Shown here in pieces: positions 39,169 through 50,980 of a stretch of DNA of 64,000 nucleotides. A program made the translations under genes and the position numbers. The stretch is from contig NZ_JACSGR010000005.1 in the NCBI RefSeq assembly GCF_016025525.2, forward strand, positions 189,891 through 253,890, written 5' to 3'. The notes beneath the pieces were generated by a model. It was given only the letters and a program-made list of their open reading frames with translations. It searched no databases and was not told where the DNA came from. Position 1 is the first letter of the stretch; each line of letters opens with the position of its first letter. This DNA comes from Eikenella glucosivorans. GTDB lineage: Bacteria; Pseudomonadota; Gammaproteobacteria; Burkholderiales; Neisseriaceae.

Positions 39169-40419
39169 ATGCGCCTATTGCCTAAATTTTCGCTGCCCGA
39201 ACCTTTGCGCCGCTCGCGCCGCCTGGCGTTTGCCCGTTTCCTTTATGCGCGGTTTTACGAGGTGAATATCCCGCAGGTGGCGGGAAGCCTCACGTTTACC
39301 ACGCTGCTGGCGCTGGTGCCGCTGTTTACGGTGGTGATCGTGGTGGTGTCGGCGTTTCCGGTGTTTGCGGATTTTTCGCGGCAGTTTCATGATTTGGTGT
39401 CGGAAATCATGATGCCGGCGGGCGTGGAGGCGGTGGGCGACTATATTTTCCAGTTCCGCGAGCAAGCCAGCCAGCTCACGGCCATCGGCATTGCGCTGAT
39501 GATGATTACTTCACTGATGCTGGTGCACACCATCGAGCGCACGTTCAACCAAATCTGGCGGGTGAAACGCCCGCGCAGCATCGTAACCCGCGTGCTGGTG
39601 TATTGGGCGCTGCTGAGCCTGGGGCCGCTGCTGGTGGGCGTGGGCATGTCGCTGTGGGGCATTGTGTGGCGGCGCACGCTGTTTTACCTGCACTTTCCAC
39701 TCCTGGCGAATGTGGTACAGTTTTGCGTGGCGCTCACGGCCACGGGCGTGCTGTTGTGCTTCCTCTATAAGCTGGTGCCGGCGCGCTATGTGCCGGTGCG
39801 GCATGCGGTGGTGAGCGCGGCGCTGGCGGCAGTGTCGATCGAGCTGCTGCGGCGCGGTTTCGGCGTGTATGTGGCTAATTTCAACAACTATAAATTGGTG
39901 TATGGCACATTTGCCGCCGTGCCGATGTTCCTGCTGTGGCTCAATTTGAATTGGATTGTCATTCTGAGCGGCGCGCTTTTGGCCGCCTCGCTTTCCTATT
40001 GGGAAGGCGACGCTTTCCGCCGCCAAGGCCGCCACGGCACGCGTTTCCACGATGCGCTCGGCATCCTCAGCCTGCTTGCCCGGGCGCAAGCCCACGGCAA
40101 AAGCATCAAAACCCAGCACTTCCGCCGCCACATCAACCTGGGCTACGACGAGCTGGGCGACCTTTTGGAACACCTCGCCCGCAAAGGCTATGTGGCGCAG
40201 AGCCTGCGGCAGGGCTGGATGCTGAAAACCAGCCCCGAAGCCATCCGCATTGCCGACTTATTCCGCCTGTTTGTGTATGGCGAACAGCCCGGCCAGCACG
40301 ATTTCATCGGCCAAAACGTACAGCAGATTATGGCGCCCGCCCTCGCTGCCGCCGATATGACGCTGGCGGAATTCATCCGCCGAAACGGCTGGCGGGAAGA
40401 CGCCGAACAAGCTAACTAA
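39169..40419 (+). CDS. YihY/BrkB family inner-membrane protein
   Basis: A 416-residue membrane protein with about six helices (for example TFTTLLALVPLFTVVIVVVS, AIGIALMMITSLMLVHTIER, FLLWLNLNWIVILSGALLAA). VNIPQVAGSLTFTTLLALVPLF at the start is the family hallmark. A soluble C-terminal region of about 120 residues with winged-helix-like LGYDELGDLLEHLARKGYV follows, as in the neisserial members. Once labelled ribonuclease BN; that is now considered wrong. Function unknown, perhaps an envelope transporter. Confidence 0.9.
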   Translation: MRLLPKFSLPEPLRRSRRLAFARFLYARFYEVNIPQVAGSLTFTTLLALVPLFTVVIVVVSAFPVFADFSRQFHDLVSEIMMPAGVEAVGDYIFQFREQASQLTAIGIALMMITSLMLVHTIERTFNQIWRVKRPRSIVTRVLVYWALLSLGPLLVGVGMSLWGIVWRRTLFYLHFPLLANVVQFCVALTATGVLLCFLYKLVPARYVPVRHAVVSAALAAVSIELLRRGFGVYVANFNNYKLVYGTFAAVPMFLLWLNLNWIVILSGALLAASLSYWEGDAFRRQGRHGTRFHDALGILSLLARAQAHGKSIKTQHFRRHINLGYDELGDLLEHLARKGYVAQSLRQGWMLKTSPEAIRIADLFRLFVYGEQPGQHDFIGQNVQQIMAPALAAADMTLAEFIRRNGWREDAEQAN

Positions 40420-40435
40420 AAGCCGCTGCGTTTTT

Positions 40436-40477
40436 TTCAGGTAGCCTGCCATCCCACCAGGTTTGAGGCTACCTGAA
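40436..40477 (+). terminator. eikDUS pair after yihY
   Basis: TTCAGGTAGCCT (40436-40447) and AGGCTACCTGAA (40466-40477), loop 18. Confidence 0.6.
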
Positions 40478-40741
40478 AACGGGTTTGGCGAAAAATATCG
40501 ACACCACCGGCATGAAACCGGAATCAAAAAGCGGCGCAGCCGGTTGCATACCAAGTGAAAAACAACTTTTCAGGTAGCCTCCCCCTTCCCCTCCTTTATC
40601 AGATTATTTCATCACAATCATACCGTTATACAGATTTTCTAGCCATCAAACAGCCAAACCGCTATAATAAGCAGCTGTTATATCGCGCATATCCCGGATA
40701 ACCCGCTCACCCGCCATAACTTGATTCAGGGAGGATAAATC
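40478..40741. other. sspA upstream region
   Basis: It has an eikDUS (40569-40580) and then an AT-rich stretch with GCTATAATAAG (TATAAT at 40663-40668), the likely sspA -10, with no good -35. GGGAGGA before the ATG is a strong ribosome site. No further gene is visible. Confidence 0.4.
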
Positions 40742-41347
40742 ATGATGGTATTGTATTCCGGCATCACCTGCCCCTTCAGCCACCGCTGCCGCTTCGTGCT
40801 CTATGAAAAAGGCATGGACTTCGAAATCAAAGATGTAGACGTATTCAACAAGCCAGAAGACCTGGCCGTGATGAACCCCTACAACCAAGTGCCCGTATTG
40901 GTGGAGCGCGACCTCATCCTGTTTGAATCCAACATCATCAACGAATACATCGACGAGCGCTTCCCCCATCCCCAACTCATGCCCGGCGACCCCGTAATGC
41001 GCGGACGCGGCCGCCTCGTGTTGTTCCGCATGGAAAAAGAGCTCTTCAGCCACGTGCAGAAACTCGAAAGCCCCGAAACCCCCAGCAAAGAGCAAACCAA
41101 AGCCCGCGACGCCATCAGCCAAGGCCTCACCCTGCTCGCCCCCGCCTTCGCCAAAAACAAATACGTGCTCGGCGACGACTTCTCCATGATCGACGTCGCC
41201 CTCGCCCCCCTGCTCTGGCGCCTCGACCACTACGGCATCAAACTCGGCAAATCCGCCGCCCCCATCCTCAAATATGCCGAGCGCATCTTCCAGCGCGAAT
41301 CCTTCATCGCCGCGCTCACCGCCGCCGAAAAAGCCATGCGCCGTTAA
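40742..41347 (+). CDS. sspA: SspA, stringent starvation protein A
   Basis: A 201-residue glutathione S-transferase-fold protein that binds RNA polymerase and alters promoter choice in stress. YSGITCPFSHRCRFVLYEKG matches the SspA N-terminus (CPFSHR), followed by NPYNQVPVLVERDLILFESN and IINEYIDERFPHPQLMPGD. GDDFSMIDVALAPLLWRLDHYG is the C-terminal helix typical of SspA. In most proteobacteria it is followed by sspB, as here. Confidence 0.93.
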   Translation: MMVLYSGITCPFSHRCRFVLYEKGMDFEIKDVDVFNKPEDLAVMNPYNQVPVLVERDLILFESNIINEYIDERFPHPQLMPGDPVMRGRGRLVLFRMEKELFSHVQKLESPETPSKEQTKARDAISQGLTLLAPAFAKNKYVLGDDFSMIDVALAPLLWRLDHYGIKLGKSAAPILKYAERIFQRESFIAALTAAEKAMRR

Positions 41348-41493
41348 ACAAGCAAACCGGCCGGTTGGGCAACGCATCCAGCACGCCCCACCGGCCGATT
41401 TCCTATTTTCAGGTAGCCTGCAGCAGCGCAGGAACACATCGATCCCCACCTTTTCATGCAGCATTTTCAGGTAGCCACACAAGGAAACCCCCG

Positions 41494-41883
41494 ATGAATT
41501 CCACCTTCAAACCCTATCTCCTGCGCGCCCTGCACGAATGGTGCAGCGACCACGGCCAAACCCCATACATCCAAGTTTGGGTAAACGAACACACCCGCGT
41601 GCCGATGCAGTTTGTAAAAGACGACCACATCGTCTTCAACATCAGCGCCACCGCCAGCTCCGGCCTCACCATCGACAACGACTGGGTCCACTTCTCCGCC
41701 CGCTTCGGCGGTGTGGCGCAGGAAATCTGGGTGCCCGTCGGCCACGTGGCCAGCATGTATGCCCGCGAAAGCGGCGAAGGCATGAGCTTCGAGGTCATCC
41801 CCTATGAGCCCGCCACCCCGCCGGAGCCCGGCGCAGGCGAAAAACCCGCCGCTAAGCGTAAAGGGCTCAAGCTGGTGAAATAA
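41494..41883 (+). CDS. sspB: SspB, ClpXP specificity-enhancing factor
   Basis: A 129-residue adaptor that tethers ssrA-tagged proteins to ClpXP. KPYLLRALHEWCSDHGQTPYIQVWVNE and the NISATASSGLTIDNDWVHFS stretch form the dimeric tag-binding domain. Beyond a flexible Pro/Ala linker (PATPPEPGAGEKPAAK), KGLKLVK is the ClpX-binding tail. The start follows AAGGAAACC; an earlier in-frame ATG at 41365 would translate the DUS region. Confidence 0.93.
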   Translation: MNSTFKPYLLRALHEWCSDHGQTPYIQVWVNEHTRVPMQFVKDDHIVFNISATASSGLTIDNDWVHFSARFGGVAQEIWVPVGHVASMYARESGEGMSFEVIPYEPATPPEPGAGEKPAAKRKGLKLVK

Positions 41884-42108
41884 CGTTTCACAACCCAATT
41901 AAGGGCTACCTGAAAATCGTATAGCGATTTAACTGGGCGGGCGTTTTGCAGAAACTTCAACCTTGCTTCGCAATACGCCGTTTTCAGGTAGCCTGTTGCT
42001 TTACCCCTCTTCCCAACCAACGCGCCAAAATCCGCCCGCTCCAGTATAATGCCTGCCTTTTGCCGCAGCAGGCGGCTTTGCGCTTATTTCAATCAAGGGA
42101 GTATCCAA

Positions 42109-43913
42109 ATGGCTGCACACAGCGGTGTCAGTATGGTTCAAGTGGTCGCGCTGCTGGGCGCGGCGGTGGTGGCGGTGCCGCTGTTCAAACGGCTGGGGCT
42201 GGGCTATCTGGCGGCGGGGCTGGCCATCGGGCCGTTCGGCTTCGGGCTGTTCCACGAAGCGGAAAACATATTGCACGTGGCGGAGCTAGGGGTGGTCATC
42301 TTCCTGTTCGTCATCGGGCTGGAAATGAAGCCTTCGCACCTGTGGCATCTGCGCCGCCAGATTTTCGGGCTGGGCAGCATGCAGGTGGTGCTGGCGGCGA
42401 TTCTGCTCACTATCGTGGGCATGCTGTTCGGTTTTTCGTGGCAAGTGTCGTTTGTCGGCGCGTCGGGTTTCGTGCTCACGTCCACGGCGATTGTGATGTC
42501 GGTGCTGGCGAGCGCAACGAGCTGTCCTCCCCCGGCGGGCAGAAAATGGTGTCCATCCTGCTGTTTGAAGATTTGCTGATTGTGCCGCTGTTAGCGGTGG
42601 TGGCATTTTTGTCGCCGCACCACACGCAGAGCGGCACGCCGCTGTGGCAGAGCATCGGGCTGGCACTGCTGTGTGTGGCCGCGCTGGTGGCGGCGGGGCG
42701 GTGGCTGCTGAACCCGCTGTTCCGCCTGCTGGCACGCAGCAAGGCGCGCGAAGTGATGACGGCGGCCGCGCTGCTGGTGGTGCTGGGCTCCGGTCTGCTG
42801 ATGCAGTTCGGCGGGCTCTCTATGGCGATGGGCGCGTTCGTGGCCGGCGTGCTGCTGTCAGAATCGGATTTCCGCCACCAGTTGGAAGCGGACGTGGAGC
42901 CGTTTCGCGGGCTGCTGCTGGGGCTGTTTTTCCTGGCGGTGGGCATGTCGCTGGATTTGAACGTCGTCGCCAGTAACTGGCTGCTGATTGCCTCCGGCGT
43001 GCTGGCGCTGATGGCGGCCAAGGCGGTGTGTATTTACGCGGTGGCGCGGCTGGCGAAAAGCAGCCATGACGAAGCCTTGGAACGCGCGGTGTTGATGGCG
43101 CAGGGCGGCGAGTTCGCCTTTGTGCTGTTCACCACCGCGCTGTCGCAGGGCGTGATTAGTCCGACCAACAACGCCAATATGACGGCGATTGTGGTGCTGT
43201 CGATGGTGCTCACGCCGCTGTTCATGATTCTGCACGGCAGGCTGCCGAAAAAAGCGGCGGCGGAACAACGCGCGGACGACGCGATTGACGAGCAGCACAG
43301 CGTGTTGCAGGTGGGCATGGGGCGGTTCGGCCAGATTGTGTACTACATGCTCGATGCGGCCGGTTTTCAGGTAACCGTGGTCGATTCGGACGAAAAAGTG
43401 GTGCGCAGCTTCACCAAATACGGCATGAAAAGCTATTTCGGCGACGGCTCGCGCCCCGAACTCCTGCGCACCGCCGGCATTGAAAAAGCAGGCGTGCTGG
43501 TGGTGGCCATCGACAACCCCGAACAGGCCTTGCAGATTGTGCGCTTCGCCCGCGAAGCCAACCCGAACATCAAAATCGTCGCCCGCGCCTTCGACCGCAT
43601 CCACACCTTCAAACTCTATCAGGCCGGTGCGGACGAAATCATCCGCGAAACCTTCGATTCCGCCGTGCGCGGCGGCAAGCGCGTGCTGGAATTTCTCGGC
43701 ATCCCGCACGAAATGGCGGAAAAAACCGGCAACCTGTTCTTCCGCATGGACCGCAACGGCATGGGCAAAATGGCCGTGCTCTACAACCCCGAACTCGGCC
43801 CGTTTGAAAACCAGGCCATGATTGAAGAAGGCCAGCGGCAAGACCGCCGCGTCGCCGAAGCCATCCAAGCCCTGCTCTCCGGCGAAGAGATAGAAATCGA
43901 CGAGAGCGTGTAA
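42109..43913 (+). pseudogene. KefB/KefC-type K+/H+ antiporter, frameshifted
   Basis: The gene reads as two frames joined near 42510. Before it, MVQVVALLGAAVVAVPLFKR to SFVGASGFVLTSTAIVMSVL is the CPA2 antiporter start; after it, NELSSPGGQKMVSILLFEDL to the TrkA-N domain (LQVGMGRFGQIVYYMLDAAG) is the rest. CTGGCGAGCGCAAC needs one extra G (GCGGAGCGC, giving Ala-Glu-Arg) to restore VMSVLAERNELSSPGG, the family sequence. With that base the protein would be 601 residues, the normal Kef length. The start at 42109 follows AAGGGAG. Either a real null mutation or a sequencing error. Upstream near-eikDUS GGGCTACCTGAA (41903) and eikDUS (41983). Confidence 0.85.
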
Positions 43914-43929
43914 CATAGTTTGACCGAAT

Positions 43930-43972
43930 AAAGGCTACCTGAAAACATCTGCAGATTTTTCAGGTAGCCTTT
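43930..43972 (+). terminator. terminator after the kef gene
   Basis: AGGCTACCTGAA (43932-43943) with TCTGCAGA in the loop and TTCAGGTAGCCT (43959-43970), then TTAT. Confidence 0.75.
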
Positions 43973-44103
43973 ATCCATCCCAATCCACCATTCCTGTTTC
44001 ATGATTAACCAATCGTAAACACAAACTTCCCATTCGTCATCTTTATTTTCCTTGCCGCTAATTCCACAATAGCGCCACACCATCCATCCAGCAAGGAACC
44101 ACC

Positions 44104-44877
44104 ATGAGCAAACTTCCCGCCCTCTTCCTCGGCCACGGCAGCCCGATGACCGTACTCAATGCCGCCAGCCCTTTCAATCAAGGCTTTGCCCGCATCGCCC
44201 GCAGCTTTGCCAAACCGCAAGCCATCCTGATGATTTCCGCGCACTGGTACGGCAACGGCCTGCAAATCACCGCTGCCGCCCGGCCCGGGCTGATATACGA
44301 TTTCTACGGCTTCCCGAGCGCGCTCAGCCAAGTGCAGTATCCTGCGCCAGGCAGCCCCGAGCTCGCCGCAGAAGTGTGCCGCCTGCTGCACGCCGAAGGT
44401 GCGACCCCCAATCCTACCCGCGGTTTCGACCACGGCATGTGGACCGTGCTGAAACACCTGTATCCCGAGGCAGGCATCCCAGTCGTGCAGCTCAGCCTGG
44501 ATCGCCGCCTCAGCTCCGCGCAGCATTTCGAATTAGCCAAAAAACTCAAGCCGTTGCGCGAACAAGGCGTGCTGATCATCGGCAGCGGCGGCATCGTGCA
44601 CAACCTGCGCGCCCTCCGCCGCGAACATACTGCCTACGATTGGGCACAGCAGTTTCGCATGCAAATCAACGCCGCCCTGCTAAGCGCCGATCACAAAGCC
44701 CTCATCGACTACCCCCGCTTCGGCCAAGCCGCCGCCCTGTCCGTGCCCACCCCCGAGCACTACCTGCCCCTGCTCTATGCCGCCGCCCAACGCGAAGAAG
44801 GCGAGCCGATAGAGATTTTCAACGACCACTTCGCCGAAAGCGCCCTGAGCATGACTTCCGTGAAGATAGGAAGCTGA
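44104..44877 (+). CDS. ygiD: YgiD-type class III extradiol (4,5-DOPA) dioxygenase
   Basis: A 257-residue LigB-fold metalloenzyme. PALFLGHGSPMTVLNA (metal His), LMISAHWYG (second His), RGFDHGMWTVLKHLYPEAGIP (third His), and IIGSGGIVHNLRAL are the family signature. E. coli YgiD opens the ring of DOPA; the natural substrate in bacteria is not known, and zinc rather than iron is often bound. The next gene begins one base after its stop, so the two are probably cotranscribed. Confidence 0.9.
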   Translation: MSKLPALFLGHGSPMTVLNAASPFNQGFARIARSFAKPQAILMISAHWYGNGLQITAAARPGLIYDFYGFPSALSQVQYPAPGSPELAAEVCRLLHAEGATPNPTRGFDHGMWTVLKHLYPEAGIPVVQLSLDRRLSSAQHFELAKKLKPLREQGVLIIGSGGIVHNLRALRREHTAYDWAQQFRMQINAALLSADHKALIDYPRFGQAAALSVPTPEHYLPLLYAAAQREEGEPIEIFNDHFAESALSMTSVKIGS

Positions 44878-44878
44878 T

Positions 44879-45304
44879 ATGCAAACCGTTTTAAACCTAA
44901 ACACCCGTCCCATCAAACTGCAACGGCAAGGGCAGACTATCAAGCTGCCCCTTACCCTGGCCGGCATTGCCGATTGGCTCACCCCGTTTCCTCCAAGCGA
45001 AACCGCCTGGGAAACCGCCATCATGCGGATTGAAGACGCCATCGCCCCGCTGCCCAAACGCTTTGCGCAGGAAACCCTCCGCCTAGAAGGCGCTGCCGCC
45101 CTGGCCACCCTGCCCCATCTGGCAAACGAGAATGGCCGCAGCATCAGCATCCACACGCTGGAAACCGCCTTCGCCATCCTCGCCGGCTACCACCCCGCCC
45201 GCGACCTGCCCCTGCTGCCGCACAGCGCTGATTTCGCCGCGCTTGTGCTGCTGATGCGCGAATGGGCGCACCATTTGGGTTTTGCCGAAATCCTCATCGA
45301 CTAA
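44879..45304 (+). CDS. Conserved hypothetical protein
   Basis: A 141-residue, probably soluble protein starting MQTVLNLNTRPIKLQRQGQ. It has no signal peptide and no transmembrane helix. TAWETAIMRIEDAIAPLPKRF and SISIHTLETAFAILAGYHPA look like helices of a small alpha-helical domain. The ATG lies one base after the ygiD stop with AGGAAG upstream, which implies coupling. I do not recognise the family. Confidence 0.65.
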   Translation: MQTVLNLNTRPIKLQRQGQTIKLPLTLAGIADWLTPFPPSETAWETAIMRIEDAIAPLPKRFAQETLRLEGAAALATLPHLANENGRSISIHTLETAFAILAGYHPARDLPLLPHSADFAALVLLMREWAHHLGFAEILID

Positions 45305-45327
45305 GCAAATTAAGCCGCAACAAGCAA

Positions 45328-45386
45328 AGGCTACCTGAAAACGCAGCGCAGCGGAGTTTCTGCGAAGCTAAAATTTCAGGTAGCCT
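45328..45386 (+). terminator. eikDUS pair enclosing the second repeat
   Basis: AGGCTACCTGAA (45328-45339), an exact GAGTTTCTGCGAAGCTAAAA (45354-45373), TTCAGGTAGCCT (45375-45386). Another degenerate copy of the repeat (TTTTAGCTTCTCAGAAACC) lies at 45424-45442 outside the pair. Confidence 0.65.
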
Positions 45387-45516
45387 TTCGTGTAAACCAT
45401 TCAAATATTATATTGCCCGGCTGTTTTAGCTTCTCAGAAACCATACCGCCATATTAGAATTCATCCCAGTAAAAATCCTTTACCTTCATTTGCCTATCAA
45501 ATATAAGGAAACCGTC

Positions 45517-45945
45517 ATGCAAAATCAGGCCAATTCTCCACCATCCCTCATCGGCCGGCTGGTAACCGTGATGGGCATCATTCCCTGCGGTCTGTTCATG
45601 ACTAAATACGGTCGGCATGGTAGTGCGGCATGGTTATATCTGACCATGCTGGGCGGTGCAGGCCTGTTGTCAGCCTTAATCATCGGCTTGCTAGCTAAAA
45701 AACTGAAGTTACAGCGTGATCTACGCGGTATCGTTATCTTTGTTTTCTTGGGTGCTGTTGTGGGCTATCTGCTCGCCAAGCTTGTGTTTTACGGCATTTC
45801 TTTTGGTATCGTGCTAATTTTCCACCTGCCTCTTTCTGCTTTTCTCAATGGTGCCCTGCTTACTTTCATGTATGCCATGGCCGCCTTGGCAGCAGGTCTG
45901 GTAGCCGGTTGTTTTCTGCTGCCCAAGCACAACAATGGGGAATAA
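45517..45945 (+). CDS. Small membrane protein, unknown
   Basis: A 142-residue integral membrane protein with about four helices (VTVMGIIPCGLFM, GGAGLLSALIIGLLA, GIVIFVFLGAVVGYLLAKLV, ALAAGLVAGCFLLP). I start at the ATG at 45517 after ATAAGGAAACC; a TTG at 45490 is in frame but lacks a site. Codon use is less GC-biased than in neighbours, so it may be acquired. No family recognised. Confidence 0.6.
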   Translation: MQNQANSPPSLIGRLVTVMGIIPCGLFMTKYGRHGSAAWLYLTMLGGAGLLSALIIGLLAKKLKLQRDLRGIVIFVFLGAVVGYLLAKLVFYGISFGIVLIFHLPLSAFLNGALLTFMYAMAALAAGLVAGCFLLPKHNNGE

Positions 45946-46036
45946 TACGGGTTGAACTGCCTGAAGTGGGGAGTCTCTATGGCTTTGAGCGTTGTTTTTG
46001 GCAAAGCCGCTGACCATGCAAATCTGCCCGACCGGA

Positions 46037-46107
46037 AGGCTACCTGAAAATAGAAAACAGCCTGCTGCCTTAATGGGTGCAGGCTGTTTTCTATTTTCAG
46101 GTAGCCT
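46037..46107. terminator. 29-bp perfect hairpin with terminal eikDUS
   Basis: AGGCTACCTGAA (46037-46048) continues as AAATAGAAAACAGCCTGC to 46065. The complement runs 46079-46107 with a 13-base loop. It lies between convergent genes and ends in T-rich DNA on both sides. Confidence 0.9.
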
Positions 46108-46121
46108 ATTTTTGAGCGCAT

Positions 46122-47021
46122 TCAGCGGATGGTGTTTTTCAGCTCGGGAGCGGCGAGGCGTTTGAGTTTTGTGCCGGCCAAATCAATTTTGCCGAAGCGG
46201 GAATGGCCGCTGTTCCAATCGGCCACGGCTTTCTCCAACGCAGCCTGGCTGTCGGCAACAAAGTTCCACCACATTCGCGTGGGATGCGGCAGGGGTTCGC
46301 CGCCGAGCAGGATGATGTGGCTGCCGGCGGCAGCACGGATGGATAAGGTTTGCTGGATATCGGCGCGTTCGAATTTGGCCAGTTCGTCGGGAAGGAAGGT
46401 TTGGCCGCCGATTTCCACGCTGCCTTTGAGCACCAGCACGCCGTATTCCCAGCCGGCTTGGGCGGGAAGGCATAGTGTTGCGTGTTCCCGGAAACGGATG
46501 TCTGCGCCGAGCAGCGGGCTGTGTTGTTCAGTGGGTGCGGTGCGGCCGGCCAGGCTGCCGTTGATGAGGATGTAGTCGGTGCCGCCGTCTGCCCATTCGG
46601 GCAGCTCGGGATAATGCTGGAAGGCGGGGGCGATGGCTTTGTGCATGGGCAGGGCGATCCAGAGCTGCACGGCGTGCAGGGCTTTGATGCCTTTGGGGGT
46701 TTGCTCGGTGTGACTGATGCCGCTTTCGTCGCCGGTGCCGGCAGTCATGAGGTTGACCTGTTTGGGGCGGATCAGCTGGCGGCTGCCGAGGCTGTCGCGG
46801 TGCAGGATTTCGCCTTCGAGCATCCAGGTGAAGGTTTGCAGGTTGGTGTGCGGGTGGGCGCCGACCTGCATGCCGCTTTCGTCTGCCGAGAACCGGGCGG
46901 GGCCGGCGTGATCGAGGAAGCACCAGGCGCCGACGGTGCGGTGGCTGCGTTGGGGAAGCAGGCGGGCAACGGGGATGCCGCCCACGTCGTGGGTTTTGGC
47001 GGAGAGTTTGTGGAGGGTCAT
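46122..47021 (-). CDS. Pirin family protein
   Basis: A 299-residue bicupin. GAWCFLDHAGPARFSADESG then MQVGAHPHTNLQTFTWMLEGEILHRDSLGS gives the metal-binding cupin (HPH, then Glu and His) near residues 55-85. QVNLMTAGTGDESGISHTEQ follows. The C-terminal cupin has PTRMWWNFV. Bacterial pirins bind iron or act as quercetinase-like dioxygenases and some bind pyruvate dehydrogenase; the role here is open. Confidence 0.9.
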   Translation of the reverse strand: MTLHKLSAKTHDVGGIPVARLLPQRSHRTVGAWCFLDHAGPARFSADESGMQVGAHPHTNLQTFTWMLEGEILHRDSLGSRQLIRPKQVNLMTAGTGDESGISHTEQTPKGIKALHAVQLWIALPMHKAIAPAFQHYPELPEWADGGTDYILINGSLAGRTAPTEQHSPLLGADIRFREHATLCLPAQAGWEYGVLVLKGSVEIGGQTFLPDELAKFERADIQQTLSIRAAAGSHIILLGGEPLPHPTRMWWNFVADSQAALEKAVADWNSGHSRFGKIDLAGTKLKRLAAPELKNTIR

Positions 47022-47073
47022 GGGGTTCTTTCGATTTTCAGGTAGTCTGATGATGTTGGGTTTTAAAGGGAAG

Positions 47074-47112
47074 AGGCTACCTGAAAACCGTTTGGGATTT
47101 TTCAGGTAGCCT
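47074..47112 (+). terminator. eikDUS pair
   Basis: AGGCTACCTGAAAACCG (47074) and TTTTTCAGGTAGCCT (to 47112). A degenerate copy (TTTTCAGGTAGTCTG, 47035-47049) is nearby. The FMN-reductase stop at 47119 lies just beyond. Confidence 0.65.
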
Positions 47113-47118
47113 TTGGCC

Positions 47119-47658
47119 TTATTGCGCCGCCCATTCGTAAAACGCGGCGGCGAATTTGTTTAAGAAGCCTGCGGTGCGTTCGTCTGCCACTTTGCCGTTT
47201 TCGTTTAAAGCGGCGTTGGCACGGCTTAAAAACACTTCGGGGGCAATGAGCACGTCCGCGCCCAGGGATTGCAGCACTTGGCGCAGGTGGAGGCCGCTGT
47301 TGATGCCGCCGTAGCCGCCGGGCGAGGCGGTAACGATGGCGGTTTTTTTGCCGTTCCACACGCTCTGTCCGAAGGGGCGCGAAGCGGCATCGATCAGGTT
47401 TTTCACGGCGGCGGGAATGCTGCGGTTGTGCTCGGGGCTGACGATGAGCACAGCATCGGCTGCTTTGAGCTGCGCGCGCACGCGGTTGTAGGCGGGAATA
47501 TCCTGCGTATCCAAATCCTGCGTGTACAGCGGCAGGGCGGCGAGGGCGATTTCTTCCACTGCCACACCCTGCGGCGCTTGGGCGGCAATGTGCTCGGCAA
47601 TGCTGCGGTTGAGGGACGGACGGCTGAGGCTGCCGATGATAAGGGCGATTTTAGCCAT
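47119..47658 (-). CDS. NADPH-dependent FMN reductase family protein
   Basis: A 179-residue flavodoxin-fold enzyme reducing FMN, quinones or chromate/azo dyes. ALIIGSLSRPSLNRSIAEHI holds the FMN phosphate loop (GSxRxxSxN), and IVSPEHNRSIPAAVKNLIDA and SPGGYGGINSGLHLRQVL the ring contacts. Start at 47658 after AAAGGAAACCC; an in-frame extension to 47724 lacks a site. Confidence 0.88.
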   Translation of the reverse strand: MAKIALIIGSLSRPSLNRSIAEHIAAQAPQGVAVEEIALAALPLYTQDLDTQDIPAYNRVRAQLKAADAVLIVSPEHNRSIPAAVKNLIDAASRPFGQSVWNGKKTAIVTASPGGYGGINSGLHLRQVLQSLGADVLIAPEVFLSRANAALNENGKVADERTAGFLNKFAAAFYEWAAQ

Positions 47659-47791
47659 TGGGTTTCCTTTATCGGTTGGGGGCGGTGATGGGTTTGCCGG
47701 AAGGGCGATGCTGCCTGGCGGCAACGTTGCCCGCGCTAGGGTGGGCTTAATGTTGGGTGAAACCTTTATTCGAACGGGTTAAGCCCGGGGA

Positions 47792-47871
47792 AGGCTACCT
47801 GAAAATAGGTGTTGCCGTAAAGCCGGAATGCGGTCGGCAGGGTGTTGCGCTGTTTGGTTTTCAGGTAGCCG
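47792..47871. repeat. eikDUS pair upstream of the FMN reductase gene
   Basis: AGGCTACCTGAA (47792-47803) and TTCAGGTAGCCG (47860-47871, last base changed), 56 bases apart. Confidence 0.7.
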
Positions 47872-47887
47872 GGGGCGGGCATGATGC

Positions 47888-48232
47888 TTACCAGTTGTCT
47901 TGCGTGGCGGTGAGTTGGTCGATGTCGGCGTCGTAGATGCCGTAGCATTGGGCGATGTAGGCGAGGTCGTCGGCCAGGGCGTCGCGCAGGATATTGCCGC
48001 CTTCGATGTCAAATTCGTCGCGCAGGTTGTTGAAGCGTTCGGCGGCGGCTTGGGTGAGGATATACAGGCTGTCGGCATCAGCGGGCGGTTCGGCTTCGAT
48101 GCGGCGGCAGGTGTCGGCCAGGATTTCTTCGCCACGTTGGACGAATTCAAAGGGGAAGCTGTTGTCGTTGTAGAGGCTTTGCAGGAAGGTGTAGTCGGCG
48201 AGTTCGGGGTTTTGCAGGTTGTGGCGGCTCAT
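47888..48232 (-). CDS. DUF5713-like protein
   Basis: A 114-residue acidic, helical, cytosolic protein: YTFLQSLYNDNSFPFEFVQR, GEEILADTCRRIEAEPPADA, LYILTQAAAERFNNLRDEFD, IAQCYGIYDADIDQLTATQD. This pattern corresponds to the DUF5713 family as I recall it. Function unknown. It has no ribosome site better than CCGGAGC, which is adequate. Confidence 0.65.
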   Translation of the reverse strand: MSRHNLQNPELADYTFLQSLYNDNSFPFEFVQRGEEILADTCRRIEAEPPADADSLYILTQAAAERFNNLRDEFDIEGGNILRDALADDLAYIAQCYGIYDADIDQLTATQDNW

Positions 48233-48264
48233 GCGGGCTCCGGGGATTGATTGAGATGAAAAAG

Positions 48265-48346
48265 AGGCTACCTGAAAATGTAAGCTTCAATGCGGTGAAA
48301 ACGGGCATCGCCGTATTTTCGTGCTGTTGCTTTTTTCAGGTAGCCT
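48265..48346. repeat. eikDUS pair between clpB and DUF5713 gene
   Basis: AGGCTACCTGAA (48265-48276) and TTCAGGTAGCCT (48335-48346), about 58 bases apart. Just downstream of the clpB stop, so it may act as its terminator. Confidence 0.6.
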
Positions 48347-48368
48347 TTTCGTGGTTTAAGCGCTTAAA

Positions 48369-50942
<2,574 letters not shown>

Positions 50943-50980
50943 ATTGGTTTTTCCTTTGCTTAAATTATGGTTCGCAGGCT

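Noticed and set aside
42490..42530. Programmed frameshift in the kef gene
   Set aside because: No slippery heptamer or downstream structure is apparent and Kef proteins are not known to use one; a base deletion explains it.
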